DNA of 64,000 nucleotides from Nostoc linckia z4. GTDB taxonomy: Bacteria > Cyanobacteriota > Cyanobacteriia > Cyanobacteriales > Nostocaceae. Within the stretch, counting starts at the first letter, position 1, and every line of letters begins with the position of its first letter. This document shows positions 23,609 to 34,019 of the stretch, one piece after another. The notes beneath the pieces were generated by a model. It was not told where the DNA came from. It made no database searches and saw only the letters and a program-made list of their open reading frames with translations. The stretch spans positions 40,932-104,931 of the forward strand of contig NZ_LAHA01000019.1 of the NCBI RefSeq assembly GCF_002608075.1. The letters run 5' to 3'. The position numbers were made by a program, and so were the translations under genes.

Positions 23609-24439
23609 ATGTCCCAACACACCCACAGCAATGTACTTGTTGATACTCAATTTGTCTTTGAACACTTGAATCACCCGAATATCCGCTTGATTCAAGCAGA
23701 CATGAATCCAGAAACCTATAATACTGGACACATTCCCGGCGCTGTCTTTTGGAATATTACTACTGACCTTCTGCTACCTGATTACCGCATTAATTTTGAC
23801 TCAGTTGCATGGCAAAAACTCTTAGAAAATTCTGGTATTACAAATCAGACTACTGTTATTACTTATGGTGATTTTGCTGCAACAGGCGCATGGTTATTTT
23901 GGCTTTTCAAAGTCTTCGGTCACAATGATGTGCGCGTTCTCAACGGTGGTTATCAAAAATGGCTGTCGGAAGACCGTCCAGTAGCAGTGGACTCACAAGC
24001 CATCCCACCAACGGAATATCAACTGCAAACTCCTGATGCAAACTTGCGAGCATTTTTTGATGATGTCCAGCAATCTATCGGCAAAACAGATGCCATTTTA
24101 GTCGATGTTCGTACACCTCAAGAATATAGCGGCGAATGGTTTTTTATGCAGCCACCCCAAGGAACGGAACGCGCAGGTCATATTCCTGGTGCAGTTTCTA
24201 TGTATTATGAATTAGCTCTCAATGAAGACGGAACTTTTAAATCGGTTGAAGAATTGCAGACACTTTACACCAGCAAAAATATTACTGCCGATAAACAAGT
24301 AATTACTTATTGTACTGTTGGCGGACGTTCAGCCCATACTTGGTTTGTCTTAAAATATTTACTTGGTTACACAAAAGTCCGAAACTACGATGGCTCATGG
24401 AATGAATGGAGTCGAATTCCGAATATAGCTATTGAATAG
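23609..24439 (+). CDS. Thiosulfate/3-mercaptopyruvate sulfurtransferase (tandem rhodanese)
   Basis: 276 residues with two rhodanese domains. The N-terminal one has lost its catalytic Cys ('ITYGDFAATGA') and is structural; the C-terminal one carries the active-site loop 'YCTVGGRSAHT' with Cys235. Length and layout match the TST/MST family, which moves sulfane sulfur from thiosulfate or mercaptopyruvate to cyanide or thiols; the donor is not clear from the loop. No signal peptide, so cytoplasmic. Divergent from a LuxR-type regulator that shares the 33-bp promoter gap. Confidence 0.92.
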   Translation: MSQHTHSNVLVDTQFVFEHLNHPNIRLIQADMNPETYNTGHIPGAVFWNITTDLLLPDYRINFDSVAWQKLLENSGITNQTTVITYGDFAATGAWLFWLFKVFGHNDVRVLNGGYQKWLSEDRPVAVDSQAIPPTEYQLQTPDANLRAFFDDVQQSIGKTDAILVDVRTPQEYSGEWFFMQPPQGTERAGHIPGAVSMYYELALNEDGTFKSVEELQTLYTSKNITADKQVITYCTVGGRSAHTWFVLKYLLGYTKVRNYDGSWNEWSRIPNIAIE

Positions 24440-24616
24440 TTTTTAAGGAAGTGCAAAAAATAAACAACAGCTTGAGGTGGTTGACTGTTGACCGTTGAAG
24501 GTTCACGGTCAACAGTTAAGATTTTTTCTTTAGTCATGAACGTTGTTTGCCAGAGATTATTGGGAAATATAGGAATGATGTCAACTTCAGATCCCTAGCT
24601 GGCAAATAACAAGACT

Positions 24617-26791
24617 ATGATTTGTAATTTGATTTCTGTAGAAAAAGATACCTACGAATCGCTGCAACAAGAATTAGTAGAACTGCGTCAGGTAGTTGCC
24701 AGTTTAAAAAGTACTAAATCTTCCAATTCCCTAAAGTTTAGTCAACAGCAGATGGGTGTATTTATTGAATCTATCCCTGCTGCCATCGCCATATTCGATG
24801 GCCAAATGCGTTATCTGTTGACGAGTCAGCGTTGGCGAGAAGATTATAATTTGAGCGATGGAGACATCATCGGTCGTTCTCATTATGAAATCTTTCCAGA
24901 TATTCCCCACTATTGGCAAGAAATTTATCAACGTTGCTTGGCCGGAAGCATTGAGGAATTTGAAGAAAATATTTTCCCCCTTGGAGAGGGGACAATCAAT
25001 TGGGTGAAATGGCAAATAAATCCTTGGTACAAAGACTCTGCTGAAATTGGCGGTATCATTATTTTTTCTGAAGTTATTACTGTTCATAAGCAGCTAGAAG
25101 AAACTGCAATCTGCCATCGTCAACAAGCCGCAGCTCAACTACAAGAAAAAGAACAATTTCTACGCGGTATTTATGATGGTGTCACTCAACCAATATTTGT
25201 GATTGACATTGTAGATAACAAAGAATTGCGTTATGCTGGCTGGAATTCAGCAACAGAAAAGATAACAGGAATTAACAACGCAGAGGTGATTGGTAAAACT
25301 ATAGAATATGTACATGGTAACGTTGAAGGTCAAGAAGTGCGCCAGCGATTTCAGATCTGCATAGAAACGGGTATTAGTATCAAATATGAAGAATGTTTGA
25401 CTTTCCAAGGTCAAGAAACGTGGTGGCTAACTACTATTAATCCTTTAAAAAATAGCCAAGGTAAAGTTTATCGACTGGTGGGAACAGCGTTAAATATAAC
25501 AGAACGCAAACTAACCGAAGAAGCACTCCAAGCTAGCCAACACTTCATTCAACGCATTACAGACTCTTCTCCTAATATTCTCTATATCTTTGATTTAGAA
25601 CAACAGCGTAATATTTACGCCAATCAAGAAATTGGCAAACTTCTTGGCTATTCTAATCAACAAATTCAACAGATGGGAATACAAATTCTACCCACAATTA
25701 CTCATCCAGATGATTGGAAAAAAATTGTAACTCACTTAGAAAATTTTAGTAACGCCAAGGATGGCGAGATTTATGAATTTGAATTTCGGGTTAAACAAGC
25801 AAATGGTGAATGGCGCTGGCTATACACCAGAGAAACAGTATTCAACCGTAGTGCTGATGGCAAAATCAATCAAATTCTTGGCGTTTCAACTGATATCACT
25901 GAGCGCAAACAAGCCGAAATGCAACTACAACTACAAGCCCAAAACTTAGAAAATACTCTCCGCGAATTGCAACGCACCCAAAGCCAACTGATCCAAAGTG
26001 AAAAAATGTCTTCACTTGGAAATATGGTTGCGGGTGTTGCTCATGAAATAAACAATCCCGTCAATTTTATTCACGCTAATCTGATTCCAGCCAGTGAATA
26101 TACTCAAGATTTATTGCATCTGCTAGAACTTTATCAACAACATTTTCCCTATCCTCCAGAAGAAATTCAAGCAGAAATCATCGCTATTGACCTTGATTTT
26201 CTCAAACAAGACCTTACAAAACTCTTTCAGTCCATGACTATAGGAACTCAAAGGATTCGTGAAATCGTTCTCTCGCTGCGAAACTTTTCTCGTCTTGATG
26301 AAGCTGAATTTAAAGATGTAGATATTCATCAAGGTATCGATAGTACTTTGATGATTCTCCACAACCGCTTGAAAGCAAAACCCAATCATCCAGAAATTGC
26401 TGTAATTAAAGAGTATGGCAAACTTCCTTTAATTGAATGTTATCCTGGTCAATTAAATCAGGTATTTATGAATCTTATCACTAATGCTATTGATTCTTTA
26501 GAACAATCATTTATAGGAGAACAAGGACAAATTCGCATTTCCACCGAAGTTTGTGATAGCAAATGGGCAATCATTAAAATTGCAGATAATGGTTTGGGAA
26601 TTGCTCAAGAAATACTTCCCAAACTTTTTGACCCTTTCTTTACTACTAAAGATGTTGGCAAAGGTACAGGACTGGGGCTATTTATCAGTTATCAAATCGT
26701 GGTAAATAAACATGCTGGATATTTATCTTGTAACTCAATACCAAGGCAAGGAGCAGAATTTATAATTCAAATTCCCATTAGTCAGTCATAA
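24617..26791 (+). CDS. PAS-domain sensor histidine kinase
   Basis: 724 residues, no membrane segment. An N-terminal short coiled coil is followed by three PAS domains (about 45-170, 185-300 and 310-430; each ends in a PAC-type '...ITERK' motif). A further coiled coil precedes the HisKA region, 'VAHEINNPVNFIHANL', with the phosphorylated His near residue 476, and HATPase_c with N-box 'NLITNAIDSL', G1 'DNGLGIA', F-box 'FDPFFTTK' and G2 'GKGTGLGL'. A soluble sensor, probably of redox, light or a small ligand. No response regulator is next to it, so it is an orphan kinase. Confidence 0.92.
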   Translation: MICNLISVEKDTYESLQQELVELRQVVASLKSTKSSNSLKFSQQQMGVFIESIPAAIAIFDGQMRYLLTSQRWREDYNLSDGDIIGRSHYEIFPDIPHYWQEIYQRCLAGSIEEFEENIFPLGEGTINWVKWQINPWYKDSAEIGGIIIFSEVITVHKQLEETAICHRQQAAAQLQEKEQFLRGIYDGVTQPIFVIDIVDNKELRYAGWNSATEKITGINNAEVIGKTIEYVHGNVEGQEVRQRFQICIETGISIKYEECLTFQGQETWWLTTINPLKNSQGKVYRLVGTALNITERKLTEEALQASQHFIQRITDSSPNILYIFDLEQQRNIYANQEIGKLLGYSNQQIQQMGIQILPTITHPDDWKKIVTHLENFSNAKDGEIYEFEFRVKQANGEWRWLYTRETVFNRSADGKINQILGVSTDITERKQAEMQLQLQAQNLENTLRELQRTQSQLIQSEKMSSLGNMVAGVAHEINNPVNFIHANLIPASEYTQDLLHLLELYQQHFPYPPEEIQAEIIAIDLDFLKQDLTKLFQSMTIGTQRIREIVLSLRNFSRLDEAEFKDVDIHQGIDSTLMILHNRLKAKPNHPEIAVIKEYGKLPLIECYPGQLNQVFMNLITNAIDSLEQSFIGEQGQIRISTEVCDSKWAIIKIADNGLGIAQEILPKLFDPFFTTKDVGKGTGLGLFISYQIVVNKHAGYLSCNSIPRQGAEFIIQIPISQS

Positions 26792-26920
26792 AAGAGAAGT
26801 CAGAATTTAGAATTGATTATCAATTAGCGATAAACGACTCATTTAAGAAGTTGGGGATATTAGCGATCGCCAATGATTGAGATTTGCTATAGTTGGGTTA
26901 ACTCTAGAGGCAAGGAAGTA

Positions 26921-27559
26921 ATGTTACTTGAACTCAAGCAGCTAATTGTACCTGTTGGTCATCAGTTATTGATTAAGGGTATATCCTGGCCAGAATACAA
27001 AAACATTTTGGCAGAATTGGGGGAGAATCGCAGTTCTCGGATATCTTACAGTCAAGGAGTGCTAGAAATAATGGCTCCATTACCAGAGCATGAGGTAGGT
27101 AAAAAAATTATTGGCAATTTAGTAGAAATCTTACTAGAAGAACTTGATATTGAATTTTGGAGTTTAGGATCTACAACTTTTGATGAAGAAAAAATGGACG
27201 CTGGGGTAGAACCAGATGATTGCTTTTATATTGAAAACGAGGCTGCTGTTAGAGGTAAAGATAGAATTGACCTAACAGTAGATCCACCCCCAGATTTAGC
27301 AATCGAAATTGATATTACCTCGCGCACTCGTTTTAATAATTATCAAGTATTAGGAGTTCCAGAATTATGGCGCTGGAATGGTAAAAAATTAGAAATTAAT
27401 ATACTGGTTAATGGAAAATATATAGAATCTAATAACAGCCGTATTTTCCCTAACTTACCTATTGTTCAAGTGATTCCTGAGTATCTGAAACGGTGTAAAA
27501 CTGATGGCAGAAATGCAACAATGAAAGCATTTCGCGCTTGGTTAACAAAGAATATATAA
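26921..27559 (+). CDS. Uma2-family (DUF820) endonuclease-like protein
   Basis: About 212 residues from the ATG at 26921, preceded by AAGGAAG; an upstream ATG at 26873 would add 16 residues. The PD-(D/E)xK-type core is seen in 'GVEPDDCFYI' and 'PPDLAIEIDITS'. The family is greatly expanded in cyanobacteria, and its members are thought to be nuclease-like proteins of unknown role, some linked with mobile DNA. Stands alone between the kinase and potD. Confidence 0.85.
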   Translation: MLLELKQLIVPVGHQLLIKGISWPEYKNILAELGENRSSRISYSQGVLEIMAPLPEHEVGKKIIGNLVEILLEELDIEFWSLGSTTFDEEKMDAGVEPDDCFYIENEAAVRGKDRIDLTVDPPPDLAIEIDITSRTRFNNYQVLGVPELWRWNGKKLEINILVNGKYIESNNSRIFPNLPIVQVIPEYLKRCKTDGRNATMKAFRAWLTKNI

Positions 27560-27745
27560 TTTATTATCTGAAAGTAGTTTTGAGAATATTAAATTACCTA
27601 TAATACATAGTTAAACTGTGTTAGCACGGTTATAATATCGGCTGACTTGTTTTTAATCCAGTACTCCAGAGTATTTTTTGGACAAGCTGAGGTGGCTATA
27701 AATGCTTTAACAACCAGTCAATACTAACTTTTTTCTAGAAAACGA

Positions 27746-28831
27746 ATGACTAAAAGACGACAATTTTTAAAAGGAGTAGCAGCACTTTCTAGCTTGTCTT
27801 TAACTAGTTGCGGTTGGAGGCTAGCTCAAGTACGTGCAAATTCTTCCACTTATAGTCGAAGCGACCAACTTTATATCTATACTTGGACACAATATACTGA
27901 CAAACAATTACTACAAACTTTTAGTACTCAAACTGGCATGAAAGTGCTGGCGGATGTGTATGATTCTAATGATGTGATGCTGGCGAAGTTGCAAGCTGGA
28001 GGTGGTAGCGCTTACAGCATTATTTACCCATCCGATTATATGGTACAGAAGATGGCAGATAAAGATTTATTAACAGAAATAAATCGCGATCGCTTAATTG
28101 GTATAGAAAATTTATTTCCCCGTTTTTCTAATCCTATATATGACCCTAATAACCGTTATAGTATTCCTTTTAATTGGGGAACAACAGGTTTTATTTATAA
28201 TTCTGAAAAACTCAAAGACCCTCCACAAGATTGGGATTATCTTTGGCAAAATCAAGACAAACTTAATAAGCGAATTACTTTGCTCAATGATGTGCGAGAA
28301 GTAATGGGTGCAGTATTGCGGATGTTGGGTTATTCTTACAATTCCAAAAATGAATTAGAAATTAAACAAGCTTACGATAAATTAAGGGAATTGAAACCTG
28401 CGATCGCTTCTTTTGATACAGATGCTTGGCAAAATCAAATTCTCGGTGGAGATTTAATTTTAGCAATGTGTTATTCAGCAGATGCAGTGAAAATTTCTAA
28501 AGAAAATCCAAAATTCAAATATGTAATTCCCCGCAGTGGTTCTTCATTGTGGACAGACACTATTGTAATTCCTAAAACAGCCCCTAATTTAGCTGGAGCA
28601 TATGCTTGGATTAATATGATTTTACAACCAGAAGTAGCAGCCGAAATAAGTCAACGCTTAAATATTGCTACACCCAATAAAGCTGGATTCGAGCAATTGC
28701 CAAAACGAATACAAAACAATTCTAATTTATTTCCCCCAGAATCACTTTTAACTAATTGTGAGCGCATCAGTCCTGTAGGAGAATTTGAAGAAATTTACGA
28801 GCGCTACTGGACTCAATTAACCAGTGGCTAA
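27746..28831 (+). CDS. potD: Spermidine/putrescine ABC transporter substrate-binding protein
   Basis: 361 residues. The N-terminus combines a twin-arginine-like 'KRRQFLKG' with a lipobox 'LSLTSC', so the protein is exported, perhaps by Tat, and lipid-anchored. 'LYIYTWTQYTDKQLL' and 'DVYDSNDVMLAKLQAG' are typical of PotD/PotF, as are 'YIIPSDYMV'-like 'IIYPSDYMVQKM' and 'IPFNWGTTGFIYNSE'. It captures polyamines for import. potB follows 135 bp downstream. No ATPase (potA) or second permease (potC) accompanies them. Confidence 0.9.
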   Translation: MTKRRQFLKGVAALSSLSLTSCGWRLAQVRANSSTYSRSDQLYIYTWTQYTDKQLLQTFSTQTGMKVLADVYDSNDVMLAKLQAGGGSAYSIIYPSDYMVQKMADKDLLTEINRDRLIGIENLFPRFSNPIYDPNNRYSIPFNWGTTGFIYNSEKLKDPPQDWDYLWQNQDKLNKRITLLNDVREVMGAVLRMLGYSYNSKNELEIKQAYDKLRELKPAIASFDTDAWQNQILGGDLILAMCYSADAVKISKENPKFKYVIPRSGSSLWTDTIVIPKTAPNLAGAYAWINMILQPEVAAEISQRLNIATPNKAGFEQLPKRIQNNSNLFPPESLLTNCERISPVGEFEEIYERYWTQLTSG

Positions 28832-28966
28832 TTGAGTTTTTGATTTCATTTAAATTGAAATATAAATTGATTGGTAAATACCAAATTAATTTTTTATATT
28901 TAAAATATTTTTTTAAAATCAAGCATCAATCCAAAAATATCAACTTAGCAAAATTAGGAGCGAGGA

Positions 28967-29863
28967 ATGATCGATATTCAAAAAAATGACATTTCAGAAA
29001 TAGCAGAATTGCGCCGTCCACGAGGAAATTGGCTACAACCTTTAGTTTTACTTGCACCTTCTGGAATTTGGTTATTACTTTTGTTGGTGCTACCAAGTTT
29101 GATAATTTTTGAGTTAAGTTTGGTTGCAGACATTCGACCGGGAGATGTGGTTAATCCCGATGGATTCAAAAACTATATCCGGATATTCGACCCCCTTTAC
29201 TTACAAGTAATCTTGCGATCGCTATTGTTTGCTTTTGGTACTACAACCATTTGTTTAATTATCGGCTTCCCTGTAGCTTATTGGATTGCTATAGTTGCAC
29301 CGAAGCGATGGCGAAATTTGCTGTTATTAGGCTTTGTTTTGCCTTTGTGGACTTCTTCGTTATTACGTTCTTATGCTTGGATTACAATTCTTCGCCCTAG
29401 TGGTTTATTAAATAGTTTATTAAACTATTTTGGCTTCCCTAGTTTGGAATTACTTAATACCAGTCCGGCTGTATTAATTGGTATGAGTTACAGCCTTTTA
29501 CCCTATATGGTTTTAATTTTATATGCCTCTTTGGAAAAGCTAGATAAGCGATTGTTAGAAGCAGCAGCAGATTTAGGTGCAAATCCGATGGCAGCTTTTT
29601 TGAAAGTAACTATACCTCAAATTTTTCCAGGAATTGCAGCTGGTTCCATGCTTGTATTTATCACAGGCTTGGGAGATTTTACTGACCCTGAATTGCTTGG
29701 TGGTGCTTCGAGTATGACAGCAGCGCGATTAGTTTATAACCAGTTTTTGGGAGCAACTCAAAATTGGGGATTTGGTTCAGCTTTGAGTATGACATTAATT
29801 TTAATTGTGAGTATTGCCATCGCTCTTTTAATTAAATTTGGTGAAGCTACACCCAAACGCTAA
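28967..29863 (+). CDS. potB: Spermidine/putrescine ABC transporter permease
   Basis: 298 residues with about six membrane segments and the permease EAA loop 'LLEAAADLGANPMAAFLKVTIP'. The start 'MIDIQKND' is preceded by GGAG. PotB forms the channel with PotC. In this window the operon stops here: the next gene lies on the opposite strand and is a CheA kinase, so PotC and PotA must be supplied from elsewhere or have been lost. Confidence 0.9.
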   Translation: MIDIQKNDISEIAELRRPRGNWLQPLVLLAPSGIWLLLLLVLPSLIIFELSLVADIRPGDVVNPDGFKNYIRIFDPLYLQVILRSLLFAFGTTTICLIIGFPVAYWIAIVAPKRWRNLLLLGFVLPLWTSSLLRSYAWITILRPSGLLNSLLNYFGFPSLELLNTSPAVLIGMSYSLLPYMVLILYASLEKLDKRLLEAAADLGANPMAAFLKVTIPQIFPGIAAGSMLVFITGLGDFTDPELLGGASSMTAARLVYNQFLGATQNWGFGSALSMTLILIVSIAIALLIKFGEATPKR

Positions 29864-29892
29864 GTTTTTCAAGTTTATACTTCTTCAATAAA

Positions 29893-32800
29893 TTAATGAT
29901 TTGCTGCTATGACTAAATGATTAGAATTATCGGATAAATTGTTAATTAAATCTTTAATTTTTGAGAGAAATTCATGCTCTAAATAAGGCTTAGTCAAGTA
30001 ATCATTAGCACCCAATTGTTTAGCTAATTGGCGATGTTTTTCAGCGCTGCGAGAAGTGAGAATTATCACAGGTATTTTTGCAAAATTTGGATGTTGTCGT
30101 AAATTACTTAAAAATTCAAAACCATTCATTCTAGGCATCTCTAAATCTGAAATCACAACCTGAATTTCTGGATGTAACTGTAACTTTTCTAAAGCTTCTA
30201 CACCATTTTGAGCTTGTATTACTTGATAGCCAGATTTTTGTAAAGTCAGAGAAATAGTTTGGCGGAGACTAATGGCATCATCTACCACTAAGATAACTTT
30301 TGGTATTAGATTATTCGATTCTAGAGAATAGCTAGATTGGGTTTCTATAGTATCAGGATTTTGTAATTGTGTAGACAATAAAGTTTGTGTTGATGGTATT
30401 GGCAAAGATTTTTTATTTACGTGAGAGGCTGTTGGTGAACCGATGATATCAAGTGTTGTTTGTTGGATATCGCCTAATTCTAATAGCAATGAAGCATCAA
30501 TCACTAAAATGAGGTTACCATTAGCTAAGCTACTACAACCATAAATATATTTTGGTGGTGCGATCGCATTTCCTAAAGGTCTGATTACTAGTTCTTGTTC
30601 GCCAATAATTTGGTCAACTTCTAAAGCAAATAATCCTTGATTTTTCCGCAGTAAAAGTACTGGGTTTTTATTTATATTTACATCATGATTATTATATGTG
30701 TTATGTGGAGTAGCACTATTAAATAATGAACCATGATAAGAAAGCAACTCTGAAAGTTGACGCAGGCTGACCATAGTCTCATCCTCGTCTACATTCCAAT
30801 GCAAAACTTTTTTACCTTCAATTTCTTTGATCTGCTCATCATTAGGAATCAATATTTTTTCGATGCTACCCAAAAGCAAGGCATAAACAATACCTCTGGC
30901 TTGAACTAGCATTAGTTTTTCAGTGGTCATAGAAAAAGGAATTTTGAGTATGAATGTTGTTCCTTGATTGGGTAAAGATTCAACTGAAACTGAACCATTG
31001 AGTGTGTTCATCTGAGTACGCACAATATCTAAACCCATACCCCGTCCAGAGATTTCACTTACTTTTTTAGTAGTGGTAAATCCCGGTGAAAATATTAAAT
31101 CTAAAAGTTCAACTTCCGTTAGATTATCAGCATAGCTTTTGGCTTTGTCTTGACTTTGAATGTGATAAAGTTCAACAGCTTTTTGACGAATATTTTCTAG
31201 ATTCAATCCCCCTCCATCATCCCGAACTTCGATAACTGTTTGGCTACCTTGATGATAGGCGCAGATTTCAATTAAACCTCGTTCTGGTTTACCCAACTCG
31301 CAGCGAATCTGTGGAAGTTCAATACCGTGGTCAAAAGCATTACGTACTAAGTGTAACAACGGATCGTAGAGTTTTTCAGCGATCGCTTTATCAACTAGTA
31401 CTTCTGTTCCTGAAAGTTTCAATTCTACAAGTTTGGCGTAAACATTCCCCAACTTATTCACCATGTGGGGAAAACGATTCAAAATATTGCCCAAAGGCAA
31501 CATTCGTGCCTCTACTAAATTATCTATAATATTCAGAGTTAAATTTTCTTTATTACCACTGATTTGAGCAGCTTGATTCATAAGCAATTCAAGAGACTCT
31601 GTGGTTTCTTGGAGTTGCAGTGTCTCTTCTATGGCTTCATGCAATGTCATCTGAAATTCTGTATATACATCCATTTCCAGAGAGTCAAACTTCACTGCAA
31701 AATTTGGTGTTTGTTGCGAAGCAAAATTTTGTATTTGTAATGGTAAATCGCGTAATTCATTTAAAATTGTTTGTTGTTTAGCAAGTCGCTGCATTAATCG
31801 TTCGATTATTTCTTGGATTTGTTCATCTTGCAAAGCCCGCCGTTTTTGGAAAATCAGCAATTCTCCTGCTAAATAATTCAGATTTTGTAATTTATCTGTG
31901 TTTACTCTAATAAAAGAAGGTTGACGAGAATTTTTATTGGGGTAATGTTGCGATTTATCTTCTATTTCCTGATTAATTGATTGAAAGGAATCAGTAATAT
32001 TTTCAATCATTTTCTGTGAAACATTTATCTGTCTCAAAGAATCACCAGTCTCAGTATTCACAACTTCAGTAGTAACTTGTTCCTGAGATTTTTCTCCCCA
32101 TATTACTTCTAGAAGATTATCGCTGGTTTCAGAAAATGCAGATTGAGATACTTCTTTAATAACTAGAATATTTTGTAATTTGGGACTATCAAGCCAATTT
32201 TTTTCTTTGCTAGTTACAGGAGGATAATTTTTATATTTTTTTGCTAATTTATAAATCTTGTTTTGCAAAATTTTCACTAGAGTGAGGTAATTGTCAGATT
32301 TATCAATATAATATTGAAATTTGGCAACTGCAAACAAAATAATTAAAATAATTCCATTACGATAAATGCAAAGACTTTGGCTATCTTCTTGCTCTTGAAC
32401 AAAAGCCAAAAATTTTGTCAGCCAATTTTCAATATAATTGAGCAGATTTGTTTTAGTTGATTGAGGAACGAGTAAAGCCAAACTCAGTTCTGATTTTGAT
32501 ATTCCCATTTCGTGATGGAACCAGCCAAAAATGTAGCGAATAACTTTGAGATAAAACTTAGCTGTTGTTGGTTTGACGCATTCATTTTTCTTGTTATCTG
32601 ATGTAGTTAAAAACTGATAAAATTGTTTTTCATTAAATATAACTGTGTCAAAAGACAAATTATTTTCTAATTCTTCAGAAGCTTGATTATTTGCGACTGT
32701 TGTCAGTTGTTGCAAACAAAGAGAAGCTTGTCCACCAGAAGTGCGATCGCCTCCTAATACCAATTTTTGTGCTTGTTGCAAATCTGCAAGGGCGATTTTT

Positions 32801-33480
32801 GCAATTTGCTGTACCTGCGTGGGATTTGCTCGCAACGCTGACACAATTGTTTGAGATATTTCACCCAATCCAGGTAAATTTAGAGATTCTGCTAAACCAA
32901 GAAATACCTCAGCTTGAGATTGTAAAAATTCTATAAATTCAGCATCCGTTGGGGGACGTTCGATAGCTTCAGCAATACTATTTAGACGTTGCTGTACTCC
33001 CACTTCAAAAACAGACTGTACAATATCAAACCCCAATTCCTCAGAAGTAGGAATATGAGTCTCAGCACCAAACGCATCACCTAGTTTTTCTTGCAGCTGT
33101 GCAAAAACTGAACTTGCCCGTTGGAGTAGTTCTTCATTATTAACAGTACTTCCTATTAGCTCGGTATTTAATGCTATGCTTAGACACTCATAAGCTTGTA
33201 TTAAAAATGTTTGTAATTCATCATCAATAACTACATTTGGATTATACAAACTCTTAAATACATCTTCTAAAAAATGGGCAATCATCTTGATAGTTTCTAG
33301 CCCAACATTAGCAGCACCACCTTTGAGGGTATGAGTAGCCCGCATTAAATTATGAATGTTTGCAGTGGTATAACCTTCAGATAATCTAAATAATTCTTGT
33401 TCAATAATCTGTACTAATTCTGGGGCTTCTGCCAGAAAATAAATGTATCCTTGTTCGCGAATTGAAGTGTCGGTAATCAT
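29893..33480 (-). CDS. CheA-type hybrid histidine kinase (PixL-like)
   Basis: 1195 residues. An Hpt domain with phosphorylatable His50 ('ATHTLKGGAANVGL') is followed by a long variable middle, a dimerisation region, a CheA-type HATPase ('LVRNAFDHGIELP', 'VRDDGGGLN', 'GRGMGLDIVRTQM'), a CheW-like domain, and a C-terminal receiver with Asp1112 ('VVISDLEMPRMNGFEF'). This is the layout of PixL/PilL/HmpE in cyanobacterial type IV pilus taxis systems. It is the last gene of the leftward operon with receiver proteins, CheW and methyl-accepting protein upstream, and should phosphorylate the two receiver proteins to set pilus direction. Only one Hpt is obvious. Confidence 0.92.
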   Translation of the reverse strand: MITDTSIREQGYIYFLAEAPELVQIIEQELFRLSEGYTTANIHNLMRATHTLKGGAANVGLETIKMIAHFLEDVFKSLYNPNVVIDDELQTFLIQAYECLSIALNTELIGSTVNNEELLQRASSVFAQLQEKLGDAFGAETHIPTSEELGFDIVQSVFEVGVQQRLNSIAEAIERPPTDAEFIEFLQSQAEVFLGLAESLNLPGLGEISQTIVSALRANPTQVQQIAKIALADLQQAQKLVLGGDRTSGGQASLCLQQLTTVANNQASEELENNLSFDTVIFNEKQFYQFLTTSDNKKNECVKPTTAKFYLKVIRYIFGWFHHEMGISKSELSLALLVPQSTKTNLLNYIENWLTKFLAFVQEQEDSQSLCIYRNGIILIILFAVAKFQYYIDKSDNYLTLVKILQNKIYKLAKKYKNYPPVTSKEKNWLDSPKLQNILVIKEVSQSAFSETSDNLLEVIWGEKSQEQVTTEVVNTETGDSLRQINVSQKMIENITDSFQSINQEIEDKSQHYPNKNSRQPSFIRVNTDKLQNLNYLAGELLIFQKRRALQDEQIQEIIERLMQRLAKQQTILNELRDLPLQIQNFASQQTPNFAVKFDSLEMDVYTEFQMTLHEAIEETLQLQETTESLELLMNQAAQISGNKENLTLNIIDNLVEARMLPLGNILNRFPHMVNKLGNVYAKLVELKLSGTEVLVDKAIAEKLYDPLLHLVRNAFDHGIELPQIRCELGKPERGLIEICAYHQGSQTVIEVRDDGGGLNLENIRQKAVELYHIQSQDKAKSYADNLTEVELLDLIFSPGFTTTKKVSEISGRGMGLDIVRTQMNTLNGSVSVESLPNQGTTFILKIPFSMTTEKLMLVQARGIVYALLLGSIEKILIPNDEQIKEIEGKKVLHWNVDEDETMVSLRQLSELLSYHGSLFNSATPHNTYNNHDVNINKNPVLLLRKNQGLFALEVDQIIGEQELVIRPLGNAIAPPKYIYGCSSLANGNLILVIDASLLLELGDIQQTTLDIIGSPTASHVNKKSLPIPSTQTLLSTQLQNPDTIETQSSYSLESNNLIPKVILVVDDAISLRQTISLTLQKSGYQVIQAQNGVEALEKLQLHPEIQVVISDLEMPRMNGFEFLSNLRQHPNFAKIPVIILTSRSAEKHRQLAKQLGANDYLTKPYLEHEFLSKIKDLINNLSDNSNHLVIAANH

Positions 33481-33600
33481 ATTTTGGATTTTAGATTTTG
33501 AATTTTAGATTTTAGTTTTACGAAAGATTGAACGAGTAACTTTTTTGGATTATCGTGTAGCTTTGATACTTCTGAACATCAAAACTTATCGAGACAGATT

Positions 33601-33981
33601 TTAGATTTTATTTTTTTGATTTTGGTTTTTTTCTTTCTGGCGTAAAGTTTTGATTGATGCAACTGTCATTGCTAGAATTTCAGTGTTTTCTGACATTAAA
33701 TTTCTAACTTTTTCTAGTGGCAATAGCCCAATCTCAACAATAAGTTCCATCCAATAAAGACTTTCATCCGCTTCTTCCTCTACTAAACTGAGTTTAGCAA
33801 TGACATCAGCTGTTGACTTACCACGACAAGCTGAACGATAGTTAGCTCCCACGGATGTTGCTGAACGGATTAACTGCTTACCAATTACCTCGCTAGTTCG
33901 GCTCTGTGGAAGGGCTTCTACTAAGCGGATTACTCGCAATGCTAACTGCTTGGTTCTCCGCTTAAAATCCTCTTCATTCAT
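33601..33981 (-). CDS. Four-helix-bundle (S23/IVP-type) protein
   Basis: 126 residues. 'LIRSATSVGANYRSACRGKS', 'LSLVEEEADESLYWMELI' and the following helices are the signature of the four-helix-bundle family first seen in 23S rRNA intervening sequences. Function unknown; possibly nucleic-acid binding. It lies inside the phototaxis operon, between the CheA and methyl-accepting genes, and is flanked on both sides by AAAATCT heptamers, which suggests it arrived as a mobile cassette. C-terminus is Lys/Gln/Asn-rich. Confidence 0.85.
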   Translation of the reverse strand: MNEEDFKRRTKQLALRVIRLVEALPQSRTSEVIGKQLIRSATSVGANYRSACRGKSTADVIAKLSLVEEEADESLYWMELIVEIGLLPLEKVRNLMSENTEILAMTVASIKTLRQKEKNQNQKNKI

Positions 33982-33983
33982 AA

Positions 33984-34018
33984 TCCAAAATCTAAAATCT
34001 AAAATCTAAAATCTAAAA
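33984..34018. repeat. AAAATCT heptamers flanking the inserted gene
   Basis: Five head-to-tail AAAATCT-type units between the four-helix-bundle gene and the stop of the methyl-accepting gene; the same units, inverted, occur at about 33480-33520 on the other side. Confidence 0.85.
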
Positions 34019-34019
34019 T

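Noticed and set aside
24731..25087. Antisense 118-codon frame in the PAS kinase gene
   Set aside because: Lies fully opposite conserved PAS coding sequence; a shadow frame.
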